Positions 30,854-42,231 are shown, numbered from the stretch's first letter. The stretch: DNA of 64,000 nucleotides from Algiphilus sp. (GCF_023145115.1 NZ_JAGLEJ010000005.1:1-64000); one strand, 5' to 3'. Notes: a model not told the origin generated them from the sequence alone. Translations and numbers: made by a program.

Positions 30854-30905
30854 CTCGGCCATCCATGGCCGAGCGCTCCCGGGGGTCGGTGTCCACCGGA
30901 CACCG
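30854..30905 (-). repeat. Two adjacent hairpins in the ftsW-murG spacer
   Basis: The first inverted repeat is CTCGGCCAT / ATGGCCGAG (30854-30873). The second is CGGTGTCC / GGACACCG with a three-base loop (30887-30905). They lie in the 133-base gap of an otherwise overlapping gene string. Neither has a T tract. They might be an mRNA processing or stability site, or a decayed repeat element. Confidence 0.5.
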
Positions 30906-30941
30906 CCCGGAAACCCGCACGCCCGGCCACGATCTGCACCC

Positions 30942-32135
30942 TCATGCCGCCACCTCGCGGGCGCCCACGCGGGAGCGCCTGGAGCGGGCATCGTGGCCCG
31001 GCGAGGCGGCGCGGTTCTCCACATCGATGCGCAGGAGCAGCCCGACCATGGCGCACACCGTGAGCAGGCTGGAGCCGCCGTAGCTCATCAGCGGCAGGGT
31101 CAGCCCCTTGGTGGGGAGCAGCCCCATGTTGACCGCGAGGTTCACCAGCACCTGGAAGGCCAGCCAGTAGCTCAGCGCGTAGCCCACATAGCCGGCAAAG
31201 CGCGCTCCGCGCGCCTCGGCCACGGCCGAGATCTGCAGGCCGCGCCAGCACAGCCCCATGTACAGCGCGAGCAGTACCAGCACCCCGAAGAGGCCGAACT
31301 CCTCGGCGAAGATCGCGAAGATGAAGTCGGTGTGCTGCTCCGGCAGGTAGAGCATCTTCTGCAGACTGTTGCCCAGCCCCTCGCCGAACCAGCCGCCCCG
31401 GCCGATCGCGATCAGCGACTGCGACAACTGCCAGCCGGCGGTCTCCACATGCGCCCACGGATCGGAGAAGCCCAGCAGGCGGCGCACGCGGTACGGCTGC
31501 GCCACCGCCAGCATGGCGAAGGCACCCACCGTGGCCAGCACCGGCACGAACAGGTAGCGCAGCCGGACACCGCCCAGGAACAGCATCAGGAAGCAGATCG
31601 CCGCCAGGATCACGGCGGCCCCGAAATCGGGCTGCAGGAGGAGCAGGAGACAGGCCAGCGCGATCACCAGCAACGGCTTGGCGAGGCCGCGGAGCTGGTA
31701 CTGCACCTCGACCTGCCGGCGCACGATGAAGCCGGCCACATAGAGCACCACCATCAGGCGGGCCGGCTCCGAGGCCTGCAGCCGGATGATGCCGAGATCG
31801 ATCCAGCGCCGCGCATTGTTGACCTCGACCCCGATACCCGGCACCAGCACCAGAAGCAGCAGCAGAATCGCCCCGCCCAGCAGCAGCATGCTGTTCTGCT
31901 CGAAGGCGGCCAGCGGAATCTGGGTGAGCGTGATGGCAACGAAGGCGCCCAGCAGTGCGTAGATCGCCTGCCGCCAGAAGAGGGCCAGGGCACCGCCGCT
32001 GCCCTGTTCCGCCACCGCGACCGAGCTCGACGCCACCATGATCAGCCCCAGCAGCAGCAGGGCCAGCGTCAGCCCGCCGAGCCAGCGATCGGGCATCGGC
32101 AGCTTCGGCAGCGCGCGCAGCCGTTCGCCGATCAT
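30942..32135 (-). CDS. ftsW: Peptidoglycan glycosyltransferase FtsW
   Basis: FtsW is the SEDS-family septal glycan polymerase that works with FtsI. The 397-residue protein has about ten membrane helices, with LQPDFGAAVILAAI, the large periplasmic loop containing QPYRVRRLLGFSDPWAH, HTDFIFAIFAEEFG, and the end motif GLLPTKGLTLPLMSYGGSSL. A basic cytoplasmic tail follows. ATG 32135 overlaps the murD stop (ATGA). Confidence 0.96.
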   Translation of the reverse strand: MIGERLRALPKLPMPDRWLGGLTLALLLLGLIMVASSSVAVAEQGSGGALALFWRQAIYALLGAFVAITLTQIPLAAFEQNSMLLLGGAILLLLLVLVPGIGVEVNNARRWIDLGIIRLQASEPARLMVVLYVAGFIVRRQVEVQYQLRGLAKPLLVIALACLLLLLQPDFGAAVILAAICFLMLFLGGVRLRYLFVPVLATVGAFAMLAVAQPYRVRRLLGFSDPWAHVETAGWQLSQSLIAIGRGGWFGEGLGNSLQKMLYLPEQHTDFIFAIFAEEFGLFGVLVLLALYMGLCWRGLQISAVAEARGARFAGYVGYALSYWLAFQVLVNLAVNMGLLPTKGLTLPLMSYGGSSLLTVCAMVGLLLRIDVENRAASPGHDARSRRSRVGAREVAA

Positions 32136-33466
32136 GCCGCCATCTCCCTGGCGAGCTGCGCGAAGCGCTCGCCACGCGCGCGGTAGTCGCTGAACTGGTC
32201 GAGGCTGGCACAGGCCGGGGACAGCAGCACCGTATCGCCGGGCAGCGCCGCGTTCGCGGCCTCGGCCACCGCTTCCTCGAGCGTCGCCACCCGCCGCGTG
32301 GGCACACCGCCGCCGGCGAGCGCGTCCTCGAGAACGGCGGCATCCTGGCCATAGACGATGGCGACCCGCGCGCGCGGCGCCAGCACCGCGGCCAGCGGCG
32401 CGAAATCCTGGCCCTTGGCCTGACCGCCGCCGATCCAGACCACCGTGCCGGCCATGCCGGCGAGCGCCGCGCTGGCGGCGCCGACGTTGGTGGCCTTGGA
32501 GTCGTCCAGCCACTGGACCGCATCCGATGCGTGCACCAGCCGGCAGCGGTGCGGCAGGCCGTCGAAGCCGGCCAGCGCGCGCAGGCAGGCCGCGCGCGGC
32601 AGACTGGCCGCCTCGGCGAGCGCCAGCGCGGCCAGCGCATTGGCGTGGTTGTGCGCACCGCGCATGCGCATCGCGTCGATCGCGATCAGGCGCTCGTCGC
32701 CGACCATCAGCCAGCCCGCGTCCATGCCGTAGGCGTCGTTGCTCGCCGGCCGGTCCAGTCCGAAGCTGACCGAGCGCGCGGCACCCTCGCTGCCCGCCGC
32801 GGTGGCGGGGTCGTCACGATTGATCACGGCGGTGCCGCAGTGACGGTAGACGCGTGCCTTGGCGGCGGCGTAGGCCGCCATGTCGCCGTGGCGGTCGAGA
32901 TGGTCCTCGGACAGGTTGAGCACGGTCGCGGCGGCTGCCGCCAGGCTGTGCGTGGTTTCCAGCTGGAAGCTCGACACCTCGAGCACGTAGAGCTCGACAT
33001 CCGGCGCCAGCAGATCCAGCGCGGGCGTGCCCAGATTGCCGCCGACGCCGGCTGCGACATCGGCGGCCCCTGCCATCGCGCCCAGCAGGGCGGTGGTGGT
33101 CGACTTGCCGTTGCTGCCGGTGATGGCGACGATCGGCGCCTCGGCGGTCTGCGCGAACAGCTCGATGTCGCCGACCACCGGGATCCCGGCAGCGGCAATC
33201 TCGCGCACGAAGGCGTGCTGGGGCGACACCCCCGGCGACAGCACCACGGCGCCGTATTCGGTGACCGGTCGCGGCGCGGCGAAGGCGCCGACGGCGAAGC
33301 GGCTCGCGGGGTGGGCCTCGCGCAGCGCCTCGATGCCCGGGGGCGCGGCACGATCGTCGGTGGCATCGGCCTGCAGGCCGCGACCGGCGCAGAAGCGCAG
33401 CACCGAAGCCCCGGTGGCGCCGAGGCCGACGACGAGAAAGGGGGCCTGGAGGGTCGCGCCGATCAT
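32132..33466 (-). CDS. murD: UDP-N-acetylmuramoyl-L-alanine--D-glutamate ligase
   Basis: MurD adds D-Glu. The 444-residue ligase shows LVVGLGATGASVLRF, the ATP loop AITGSNGKSTTTALLG, GVGGNLGTPALDL, LEVSSFQLETTH, LNLSEDHLDRHG and DSKATNVGAASAAL. The start overlaps the mraY stop by four bases (ATGA), and the end overlaps the ftsW start. Confidence 0.97.
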   Translation of the reverse strand: MIGATLQAPFLVVGLGATGASVLRFCAGRGLQADATDDRAAPPGIEALREAHPASRFAVGAFAAPRPVTEYGAVVLSPGVSPQHAFVREIAAAGIPVVGDIELFAQTAEAPIVAITGSNGKSTTTALLGAMAGAADVAAGVGGNLGTPALDLLAPDVELYVLEVSSFQLETTHSLAAAAATVLNLSEDHLDRHGDMAAYAAAKARVYRHCGTAVINRDDPATAAGSEGAARSVSFGLDRPASNDAYGMDAGWLMVGDERLIAIDAMRMRGAHNHANALAALALAEAASLPRAACLRALAGFDGLPHRCRLVHASDAVQWLDDSKATNVGAASAALAGMAGTVVWIGGGQAKGQDFAPLAAVLAPRARVAIVYGQDAAVLEDALAGGGVPTRRVATLEEAVAEAANAALPGDTVLLSPACASLDQFSDYRARGERFAQLAREMAA

Positions 33467-34545
33467 CGGATCTTCAGCGTCGACAGGCCGATCAGCACCA
33501 GGATCAGCGTGATGATCCAGAAGCGCACGATGATGCGCGGCTCGGGCCAGCCCTTGAGCTCGTAGTGATGATGCAGCGGCGCCATGCGGAAGATGCGCTT
33601 GCCGCGCAGCTTGTACGAGCCCACCTGCAGGATCACCGAGAGGGTTTCGGCGACGAAGACGCCGCCCATCACGAAGAGCACCAGTTCCTGGCGCACCAGC
33701 ACCGCCACCACGCCCAGGGCCGCGCCCAGGGCCAGCGCGCCGACGTCGCCCATGAAGACCTGCGCCGGATAGGCGTTGAACCACAGGAAGCCGAGTCCCG
33801 CACCGGCGATCGCCGTGCAGAAGATGGACAGCTCGCCGACTCCGGCGATGAACGGGATGCCGAGGTATTCGGCAATCACCGCGTTGCCGTGTGCGTAGGC
33901 GAACACCGCCAGTGCCGAGGCGATGATCACGGTCGGCATGATGGCGAGCCCGTCCAGCCCGTCGGTCAGGTTGACCGCGTTGGAGCTGCCCACGATCACC
34001 AGATAGGCCCACAGGATGAAGCCCGCGCCCAGCGGAACGGTCACGTCCTTGACGAAGGGCAGCAGCAGCGCGGTCTCCACCGGCGTGGTGGCGGTGACAT
34101 ACATCGTGGTGGTGGCCGCGAAGCCCGCCAGGGAGAGCCAGAAGTACTTCTGGCGCGCATTCAGTCCCTGCGACTTGCCGTAGCGGATCTTCTTGTAGTC
34201 GTCGACGAAGCCCACCGCGCCGAAGGCGATGGTCACCAGCACCGCGATCCAGACGTAGTGGTTGCTGAGGTCGCTCCACAGCAGCGTGCCGACAGTCACC
34301 GCAGCGATGATCAGCGCCCCGCCCATGGTGGGCGTGCCGGACTTGACGAGGTGGGTCTGCGGCCCGTCATGCCGCACCACCTGCCCGATCTGGCTCAACT
34401 GCAGACGGCGGATCATCCACGGGCCGGCGATGAACGAGAACACCAGCGCGGTGAGCACGCCCAGCACCGAACGGAAGGTGAGGTACTGGAAGACGCGGAA
34501 GCCGCTCTCCAGCTCCTGCAGCCACTCAGTGACGTGATAGAGCAT
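33463..34545 (-). CDS. mraY: Phospho-N-acetylmuramoyl-pentapeptide transferase
   Basis: MraY moves the phospho-MurNAc-pentapeptide to undecaprenyl phosphate, making lipid I. The 360-residue polytopic protein matches the family length. Motifs include TPTMGGALI, FVDDYKK, SNAVNLTDGLDGLA, NAYPAQVFMGDVGALALG and MAPLHHHYELKGWPE. ATG 34545 lies 20 bases inside the end of murF. Confidence 0.98.
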   Translation of the reverse strand: MLYHVTEWLQELESGFRVFQYLTFRSVLGVLTALVFSFIAGPWMIRRLQLSQIGQVVRHDGPQTHLVKSGTPTMGGALIIAAVTVGTLLWSDLSNHYVWIAVLVTIAFGAVGFVDDYKKIRYGKSQGLNARQKYFWLSLAGFAATTTMYVTATTPVETALLLPFVKDVTVPLGAGFILWAYLVIVGSSNAVNLTDGLDGLAIMPTVIIASALAVFAYAHGNAVIAEYLGIPFIAGVGELSIFCTAIAGAGLGFLWFNAYPAQVFMGDVGALALGAALGVVAVLVRQELVLFVMGGVFVAETLSVILQVGSYKLRGKRIFRMAPLHHHYELKGWPEPRIIVRFWIITLILVLIGLSTLKIR

Positions 34546-35928
34546 GCGACTCCCCCGATGCTGTTGGCTCGCTGTCGGCCGCGCCCGCGTCCAGCGCGGC
34601 GACGACCCGTTCCATGCCCGCGCTGCGCGATCCCTTGACCAGCACGACCCAGTCGCGCGCGAGCTCGCCGCGCAGCGCCGCGGCCAGGGCCGCCGGCTCG
34701 TCGAAGGTCGCGCCACCGTCGCCGAAGGCCTCGGCCGCGAGACCTGCCATCGGCCCGACCGCGAGCAGCCGGTCGATACCGGCTTCGCGCGCGGCGCGCC
34801 CGGCCTCGGCGTGCCGGGCTGCGGCGGCGTCACCGAGCTCGCCCATCTCGCCGAGCGCCAGCACGCGCGTGCCGTGCATCCCGGCGAGCAGCGCGATGCC
34901 GGCGCGCAGCGAATCGGGATTGGCGTTGTAGCTGTCGTCGATGATGCGGGCGCCACCCACCGCGGAACGCGATGCCAGACGGCCGTCGGGCGTGTGCGTC
35001 GCCGCCAGTCCGGCGGCGATGCGCGCCGCATCGAGACCGAGCGCATGACCGGCGGCAGCAGCCGCCAGCGCATTGCGCACGTTGTGTGCACCGGGCAGCG
35101 GCAGCGTGACCGCGGCCCGGTCGCCGCCGGGCAGACAGAGGGTGAAGCGGCTGCCCGCGCCCTCGTCGACCGCCTCGACGCCCTCCGCGCGCACCTCGGC
35201 ATCGGCGGCCAGACCGAAGCGCAGCACGCGCCGGTCGCCGGCAACGCCGAGCCAGTAGGCGGCGTAGGCATCGTCGGCATTGATGATGGCCGTGCCGTCG
35301 GCGGGCAGCGCCGCGAACAGCTCGCCCTTGGCGCGCGCGACGCCCTCGCGCGAACCGAAGCCCTCCAGATGCGCATCGCCGGCATTGGTGACGATGCCGA
35401 TCCGCGGCGCGGCCAACCCCGCGAGCATCGCGATCTCGCCGGCGTGGTTGGCGCCCATCTCGATGACCGCCGCGCGGTGCGTGGCATCGAGCCGGCACAG
35501 GGTCAGCGGCAGCCCGATGTGATTGTTGCGGTTGCCCTCGGTGGCCAGCAGCGGACCGAGCGGCGCCAGCACGGCCTCGCACATGGCGCGCAGCGTGGTC
35601 TTGCCGTTGCTGCCGGTGATGCCCACGACCGGGAGGTCGAAGCCGCGCCGCCATTCCGCCGCGAAACGCTGCAACGCCTCCAGCGTATCGGGGACGCGCA
35701 CCTGCGGAAGCGGCGCGTCGCATTCCCGCGCGACCACCGCCATCGCGGCCCCGGCAGCGGCAGCCTGCGGCACGAACTCGTGGCCGTCGAAGCGCGGACC
35801 GACCAGCGCGACGAAGCAGTCGCCGCGCGCCAGCGCGCGGCTGTCGGTGACCACGGCGGCGAAGCCGACATCGGCACCGGACAGGGAACCGCCGACGGCG
35901 GTGGCGAAGGCTGCGGCGCTGCGCGCGC

Positions 35929-35932
<4 letters not shown>
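34526..35932 (-). CDS. murF: UDP-MurNAc-tripeptide--D-Ala-D-Ala ligase
   Basis: MurF adds D-Ala-D-Ala to the tripeptide nucleotide. The 468-residue ligase has VVTDSRALARGDCFVALVG, the ATP loop GITGSNGKTTLRAMC, ATEGNRNNHIGLPLTL, MGANHAGEIAMLA and DDSYNANPDSLRAGI. It begins at GTG 35932, which shares GTGA with the murE stop; the open frame extends far upstream only because of high GC. The end overlaps mraY by 20 bases. Confidence 0.96.
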
Positions 35933-37409
<1,477 letters not shown>

Positions 37410-37413
<4 letters not shown>

Positions 37414-39143
37414 GAGTTCGGCCCCTCCTGACCCGCGGCGGCAGTGGTGAAGCCCGGCGCCTTGGGCGCGCGCGGCGCCAGCTGCATCCAGTGCGCGGCG
37501 CCCTGCATGATGCGCGAGAACACCGGCCCCGCCACGACACCGCCGTAGTGGCCGCCGCGCCGGGGCTCGTCGATGAGCACCAGCCCCACCAGCCGGGGAT
37601 CCTCCGCAGGCAGCATGCCGACGAAGAGACTCTGGTAGCGGTCCTTGGCATAGCCGCCGGCGCCGACCTTGTGCGTGGTGCCGGTCTTGCCCGCCACCGT
37701 GAAGCCGGGCACGTCGGCGCCGGCGGCGGTGCCGTCCGTGGTCACCACCCCCTCCAGCATCTGGCGGACACGGCGCGCAGTGCTCGCGGAGAGCACGCGC
37801 TCCGGCGGCAGCACCGCGCCGTCGGTGCGCATGCGCAGACCGGGCATCTCGCCGTCGCGGGCGATGGCGGCGTAGGCACGCACCAGATGGAGCGCACTGG
37901 TGGACATCCCGTAGCCGTAGGCGGCCGTGGCGGTGGTGACCTTGTCCCAGTCGCCCCAGAAGCGCAGCAGGCCGGTAGCGGCACCGGGAAAATCCATGTA
38001 CATCGGCTGCGCGAAGCCGAAGGTCTGGAATGCGTCGAACACGGCTTCGGCGCCCATGTCCAGACCGAGGCGCGCGGCGCCGACGTTGCTCGACTTCTTC
38101 AGCATGCGCGCCAGATCGACCTCGCCGTAGGCACTGACGTCCTGCACGGTGAGGCGGCCCACCTGCATCCAGCCGTCTCCGGTGTCGTAGGTCGTGCCGG
38201 CGGGCACCAGGTCGTGCTCCAGGGCGTGTGCCACCAGCAGCGGCTTGACCGTGGAGCCCGGCTCGAACACGTCGGTGATGGGGCGGTTGCGCATCGCCGC
38301 GCTGTCGATGCTGTCACGGCGGTTGGGATTGAACCCCGGCGCGCTCGCCATCGCCAGGATGTCGCCGCTGTCGACGTCGGCCACGACCACCATGCCGCTC
38401 TCGGCGCCGTGGCGCTGCACCGCCGCCTTGAGCTCGCGATAGGCCAGGTACTGCATGCGCAGGTCGAGCGTCAGATGCACGTCGCGGCCCGGCTGTGCCT
38501 GCTGAAGCTCGATGCCGCTGTCCACCACGCGGCCGTCGCGCGCGCGGATGACGCGGCGCTTGCCGGGGCGCCCGGCGAGCTCGTCGTTGGCCGCGGCCTC
38601 GATGCCCTCGAGCCCCTTGCCGTCGATGTTGGTCAGGCCGACCAGCTGCGCGGCGATCTCGCCGGTCGGGTAGAAGCGCCGATACTCGCGTGTGGTGGCG
38701 ATGCCCGGCGCCTTGAGCGCATTGATGCGCTGCGCCTGGGCCGGCGACAGATGACGGGCCAGCCAGTAGAAGCGGCGGTCGGTGCGCGCCGCGAGCTCGG
38801 CGCGCAGATCGGCGGCGTCGCGGCCGAGCAGATCCGCCACCGGCGCGAGATAGTCGGGCGCGGCCAGCAGGTCGCCGGGCACCACCCAGACCGACTCCAC
38901 CGGCGCCGACACCGCCAGCGGCTCGCCGTTGCGGTCGCGGATGGCGCCGCGGTGGGCCGGAATCTCGACGTGCCGGATGGCGCGCTTGTCGCTCTCGCCC
39001 TCCAGGAAGGCGCGATCCAGCACCTGCAGCTCGAAGGCGCGCAGCGCCACCACGACGGCACCGGCGAGCACCAGCGCGGTCACGCTGTGCCGGCGCCATG
39101 CCGGCACGGTGCGTACCTGCGGCTTGCGGCGGGCGCGGCTCAC
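37410..39143 (-). CDS. ftsI: Septal transpeptidase FtsI (PBP3)
   Basis: FtsI cross-links septal peptidoglycan. The 577-residue class B PBP has a short basic cytoplasmic end, one membrane helix (about 20-40), a pedestal domain with HRGAIRDRNGEPLAVSAPV, and the transpeptidase domain. The catalytic motifs are EPGSTVK (Ser297, Lys300), KSSNVG and GKTGTTHKV. It starts at GTG 39143, sharing GTGA with the ftsL stop. The C-terminal tail of about 25 residues is Ala/Pro-rich. Confidence 0.97.
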
Positions 39144-39397
39144 GGCCGGGCCTCCACCACGGTGCGGTTGTCCGGGAGCTGCATGCCGAGTTCGCTGCGC
39201 GCCGCTTCGTCGATGCGCCCGGGATGCGCCAGCGAGGCCTCCTCGAGCTGAAGCTGGCCGAATTCGACATCGAGCTGGTGCTGCTTGGCGCGCAGCACCT
39301 CGACCTCGCTCACCAGGCCGCGATAGGCGTGCGTGCTCCACACCACGGTGACCGCGGAAACCACCACGGCCGCCATCAGAAGGGCGCGTAGCAGCAT
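39140..39397 (-). CDS. ftsL: Cell division protein FtsL
   Basis: This is an 85-residue bitopic protein with a membrane helix at about 4-22 and a periplasmic coiled-coil segment that pairs with FtsB and contacts FtsQ, FtsW and FtsI. The heptad region runs VSEVEVLRAKQHQLDVEFGQ. Sequence is poorly conserved but size, topology and position between rsmH and ftsI are diagnostic. Start and rsmH stop share TGATG. Confidence 0.92.
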   Translation of the reverse strand: MLLRALLMAAVVVSAVTVVWSTHAYRGLVSEVEVLRAKQHQLDVEFGQLQLEEASLAHPGRIDEAARSELGMQLPDNRTVVEARP

Positions 39398-40263
39398 CAC
39401 GGCTGCGCCTCCGCGACGCGCAGCACGGCGCTGCGGGCGCGCGGGTTGTCGCGCGCGTGCTGCTCGTCGGCCAGCACGCGCTGCACCGGCTTGAGCGCGG
39501 GCGCGTCGCGCATGAAGCGCTTGACCAGCCGGTCCTCCAGCGAATGGAAACTGATCACCACCAGCCGCCCGCCCGGCGCCAGCTCGGCGGCGCACTGCTG
39601 CAGCGCGGCCTCGAGGACAGCAAGCTCGTCGTTGATGAAGATGCGCAGGGCCTGGAAGCTGCGCGTGGCCGGATGGATGCGGCCGCGCCGCCCCATGACC
39701 CCGGCGATGATGCCGGCCAGCCGCGTGGTGGTGACCACCGGTTCGCTCTCGCGCGCCGCGACGATGGCGCGTGCGATGCGACGGCTGGCACGCTCCTCGC
39801 CGTAGTGATAGAGCACGTCGGCGATCTCGTCGGCCTTGGCACGCGCCAGCCAGTCGGACACCGGCTCGCCCTGTCCGGGATCCATGCGCATGTCCAGCGG
39901 ACCGTCGTGCTGGAACGAGAATCCGCGCGCCGGCGTATCCAGCTGCGGCGAGGACACGCCCAGGTCCATCAGCACGCCGTCGAGCGCGCCGCTGCAGCCG
40001 GTGGCGGCGGCCCATTCGGACAGCCGGTCGAAGCGGGCATGCCGGATGCCGAAGTTGGCGGCCCCGGCGAAGCGCTCGCGGGCGGCGGCGACCGCCTCCG
40101 GATCCTGGTCGAAACCCTGCAGCCAGCCGCTGCCGGCGAGCTGATCGAGGATCGCCGCGGCGTGGCCGCCGCGCCCGAAGGTCGCGTCCACGTAACGGCC
40201 GCCGGCCCGGACTGCCAGACCCGCGAGGGCTTCGTCGAGCAGCACGGGGCGGTGCGGCTGCAT
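39397..40263 (-). CDS. rsmH: 16S rRNA m4C1402 methyltransferase RsmH
   Basis: RsmH methylates N4 of C1402 in the 16S rRNA P site using SAM. The protein is 288 residues from ATG 40263, beginning QPHRPVLLDEAL as in the family. Motifs include DATFGRGGHAAAIL, GFDQDPEAV, DGVLMDLGVSSPQLD, GFSFQHDGPLDMRMD and ISFHSLEDRLVKRF. An earlier in-frame ATG at 40323 would add 20 residues of weak character; CGGAG before 40263 favours the shorter form. Confidence 0.96.
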   Translation of the reverse strand: MQPHRPVLLDEALAGLAVRAGGRYVDATFGRGGHAAAILDQLAGSGWLQGFDQDPEAVAAARERFAGAANFGIRHARFDRLSEWAAATGCSGALDGVLMDLGVSSPQLDTPARGFSFQHDGPLDMRMDPGQGEPVSDWLARAKADEIADVLYHYGEERASRRIARAIVAARESEPVVTTTRLAGIIAGVMGRRGRIHPATRSFQALRIFINDELAVLEAALQQCAAELAPGGRLVVISFHSLEDRLVKRFMRDAPALKPVQRVLADEQHARDNPRARSAVLRVAEAQP

Positions 40264-40329
40264 ATCAGCGCTCCGGTCGCCGTCGATGTCGAGGCGGAGG
40301 GCGGTGGCGGCGGCGGAGGGCATGCCCGA

Positions 40330-40767
40330 TCACCGACGGATCTGCTTGAGGGCGCTGGCGATCTGATCGTCCGGCACCCGGGTGGCCTCGTAGGTGGGCT
40401 GATCCCACACATCGAAGCGCGTGATCTGGCCCACCAGCATGGCGCGGTTGCCGATGCCCGCATCCTTGCGGAGCAGCGGCGGCAGCACGATGCGGCCCTG
40501 CCGATCGATCTCGGCCTCGACCGCGCGACCGACGAAGCCGAGCTTCAGCGCCTCGGCGAGATCGCGATCCTCCATCTGCTGGATCTGCTCCGCGATGTCG
40601 CGGAATACCGGAGCCGGATAGATCTCGAGCCGGGTGTTGCCGTCGAGGGTGACGATGGTGATGTAGAGCTGCAATCCGTGGGAATCGGCCAGCTGCTGCC
40701 GATAACGCGCCGGCACGGCCAGGCGTCCTTTGTCATCGACATTGAGCGGGTGTTCCCCGGTGAACAT
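40330..40767 (-). CDS. mraZ: Division/cell wall cluster transcriptional repressor MraZ
   Basis: MraZ is an AbrB-like DNA-binding protein that represses its own operon and other genes. The 145-residue protein has two swapped-hairpin repeats, LNVDDKGRLAVPARYRQ (about 8-24) and AEIDRQGRIVLPPLLR (about 85-100), each with the DxxGRxxxP core. It is the first gene of the dcw cluster and sits directly behind its own operator array. Confidence 0.97.
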   Translation of the reverse strand: MFTGEHPLNVDDKGRLAVPARYRQQLADSHGLQLYITIVTLDGNTRLEIYPAPVFRDIAEQIQQMEDRDLAEALKLGFVGRAVEAEIDRQGRIVLPPLLRKDAGIGNRAMLVGQITRFDVWDQPTYEATRVPDDQIASALKQIRR

Positions 40768-40803
40768 TGCCTACGCCCCTGGAAGCCGCCAGTCCCCTGC
40801 GCT

Positions 40804-40849
40804 CCCCACTTAAGTGCACTTGACACCCACTTTACCCCACACCTCCCCA
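40804..40849 (-). promoter_or_regulatory. MraZ operator array (TGGG boxes)
   Basis: On the minus strand three boxes, TGGGG, TGGGG and TGGGT (40845-40849, 40835-40839, 40825-40829), are spaced exactly 10 bases apart with five-base spacers. This is the known MraZ binding pattern. A fourth box TGGGG (40804-40808) lies 21 bases further downstream, on the same helix face. Confidence 0.85.
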
Positions 40850-40857
40850 CACCGCAA
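40829..40857 (-). promoter_or_regulatory. mra (dcw) promoter overlapping the MraZ boxes
   Basis: TTGCGG (40852-40857) and TAAAGT (40829-40834) are separated by exactly 17 bases on the minus strand. Two of the MraZ boxes fill the spacer and a third overlaps the -10, so bound MraZ would exclude RNA polymerase. Confidence 0.65.
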
Positions 40858-41022
40858 TAGAAAATGCACGGCGAAACAGTCATTTGCGCAGATCCGGGCA
40901 CATTCACTGCAATCGCATTAAAAACATGAGGTTGAGCGCCATACTTCATCGACAGGACGAGGCCCGGCGCCGCCGGGGGCGCGCCGTGGGGTGCCGTGGG
41001 GGAAGTGGCGGCGCGCAGCCGC
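40858..41022. other. Intergenic region between the sugar dehydrogenase and mra promoter
   Basis: No gene is seen. On the minus strand a small CCCGGC / GCCGGG hairpin (40973-40987) is the only candidate end for the dehydrogenase transcript, and it lacks a T tract. Confidence 0.35.
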
Positions 41023-42150
41023 TCAGGGAGCGGGACGGACGCGCAGGATGGCGCCGTCGTCGGCATCGGTGAGCAGATAGAGGAAGCCGTCGGGCCCGGT
41101 CGCGACGTCGCGGATGCGCGCGTCCAGCTCGGTGAACAGGACTTCCTGGCCGCTGACGGCGTCGCCGTCCATGATCAGGCGGCGCACGCTGCGCTCGACC
41201 AGGGTCGAGACGAAGAGGTCGCCGTTCCAGTCCGGGAAGGCCCCGCCGCGGTAGCGCGTCATGCCGCTGGGCCCGATCGACGGCGTCCATTCCACCACCG
41301 GTGCCACCATGCCGGGCCGGCGCTCGAAGGGCGACACGCGGGCACCGCTATAGTCGATACCGCCGGTCGCAACCGGCCAGCCGTAGTTCGCGCCGGGGCC
41401 GATGCGGTTGAGCTCGTCGCCACCGCGCGGCCCGTGCTCGTGGGCCCACACGCCCTCGTCGTCGCAGACGAGCCCCTGGATGTTGCGGTGCCCGATGCTG
41501 TAGGTCTCCGGCAGCGCCCCGTCCACGTTGCGGAAGGGATTGTCGGACGGCGCGGCGCCGTCGGGCGCCAGCCGCACGATGCTGCCGAGGTGGCTGGCTG
41601 CATCCTGCGCCGCCTCCCGGTAGTCGAAACCATCACCGAGACCGATCAGCACGGTGCCATCGCCGCGGTGGCACATGCGACCGCCGTAGTGCACCGGCGT
41701 GTCCTTGGTCGGGGTCGCGGCGAACACCACGGTACCGTCGACCAGTGCGCCGTCGGCGAGGCGCGCCCGCAGCACCGTGGTGGCATTGGCATCCGGCCCG
41801 CCGGCGGCATAGGACAGGTACAGCAGGCCGCTGTCGGCGAAATCGGACGCCGGCAGCACCTCGAAGAGCCCGCCCTGGCTGACCGCGTGCACCGCCGGCA
41901 CGCCGGTCACCGGCGCCGACAGCGTGCCATCCTCGACCATGCGCAGCCGACCCGGCCGCTCGGTGACCAGCAGGCGACCGTCCGGCAGGAATGCCAGCGA
42001 CCAGGGATGATCGAGACCGTCCGCCACGGTCTCGATGCGATAGCCGGGCGCGGCGCCGGCGGCGGCGCTGCCCGGCACCGTGACTGCCAGCACGGCGCAC
42101 AGCGCCGTGCAGAGCCGCAATCGGGCGAATCGCATCATGTTCGGGCGCAT
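41023..42150 (-). CDS. PQQ-dependent sugar dehydrogenase (soluble, YliI/Asd-like)
   Basis: This 375-residue periplasmic protein has a signal peptide (about 1-33) and a six-bladed beta-propeller of the glucose/sorbosone dehydrogenase family, which oxidises aldose sugars with PQQ. Visible family segments are LDHPWSLAFLPDGRLLVTERPGRL, GLGDGFDYREAAQ, LGSIVRLAPDG, SIGHRNIQGL, HEHGPRGGDELN, GANYGWPVATGG and a final DGFLYLLTDADDGAILRV blade. It ends without other PQQ genes nearby, so cofactor supply must come from elsewhere. ATG 42150 is used; ATG 42138 is also possible. Confidence 0.88.
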   Translation of the reverse strand: MRPNMMRFARLRLCTALCAVLAVTVPGSAAAGAAPGYRIETVADGLDHPWSLAFLPDGRLLVTERPGRLRMVEDGTLSAPVTGVPAVHAVSQGGLFEVLPASDFADSGLLYLSYAAGGPDANATTVLRARLADGALVDGTVVFAATPTKDTPVHYGGRMCHRGDGTVLIGLGDGFDYREAAQDAASHLGSIVRLAPDGAAPSDNPFRNVDGALPETYSIGHRNIQGLVCDDEGVWAHEHGPRGGDELNRIGPGANYGWPVATGGIDYSGARVSPFERRPGMVAPVVEWTPSIGPSGMTRYRGGAFPDWNGDLFVSTLVERSVRRLIMDGDAVSGQEVLFTELDARIRDVATGPDGFLYLLTDADDGAILRVRPAP

Positions 42151-42231
42151 TCGAGCATGCGCTGACGATAGCAGGCAGCACGCACCGGGATGCGGCATGA
42201 TCGCGGACATCGCGTCTCCGCCGGTTCGTTC

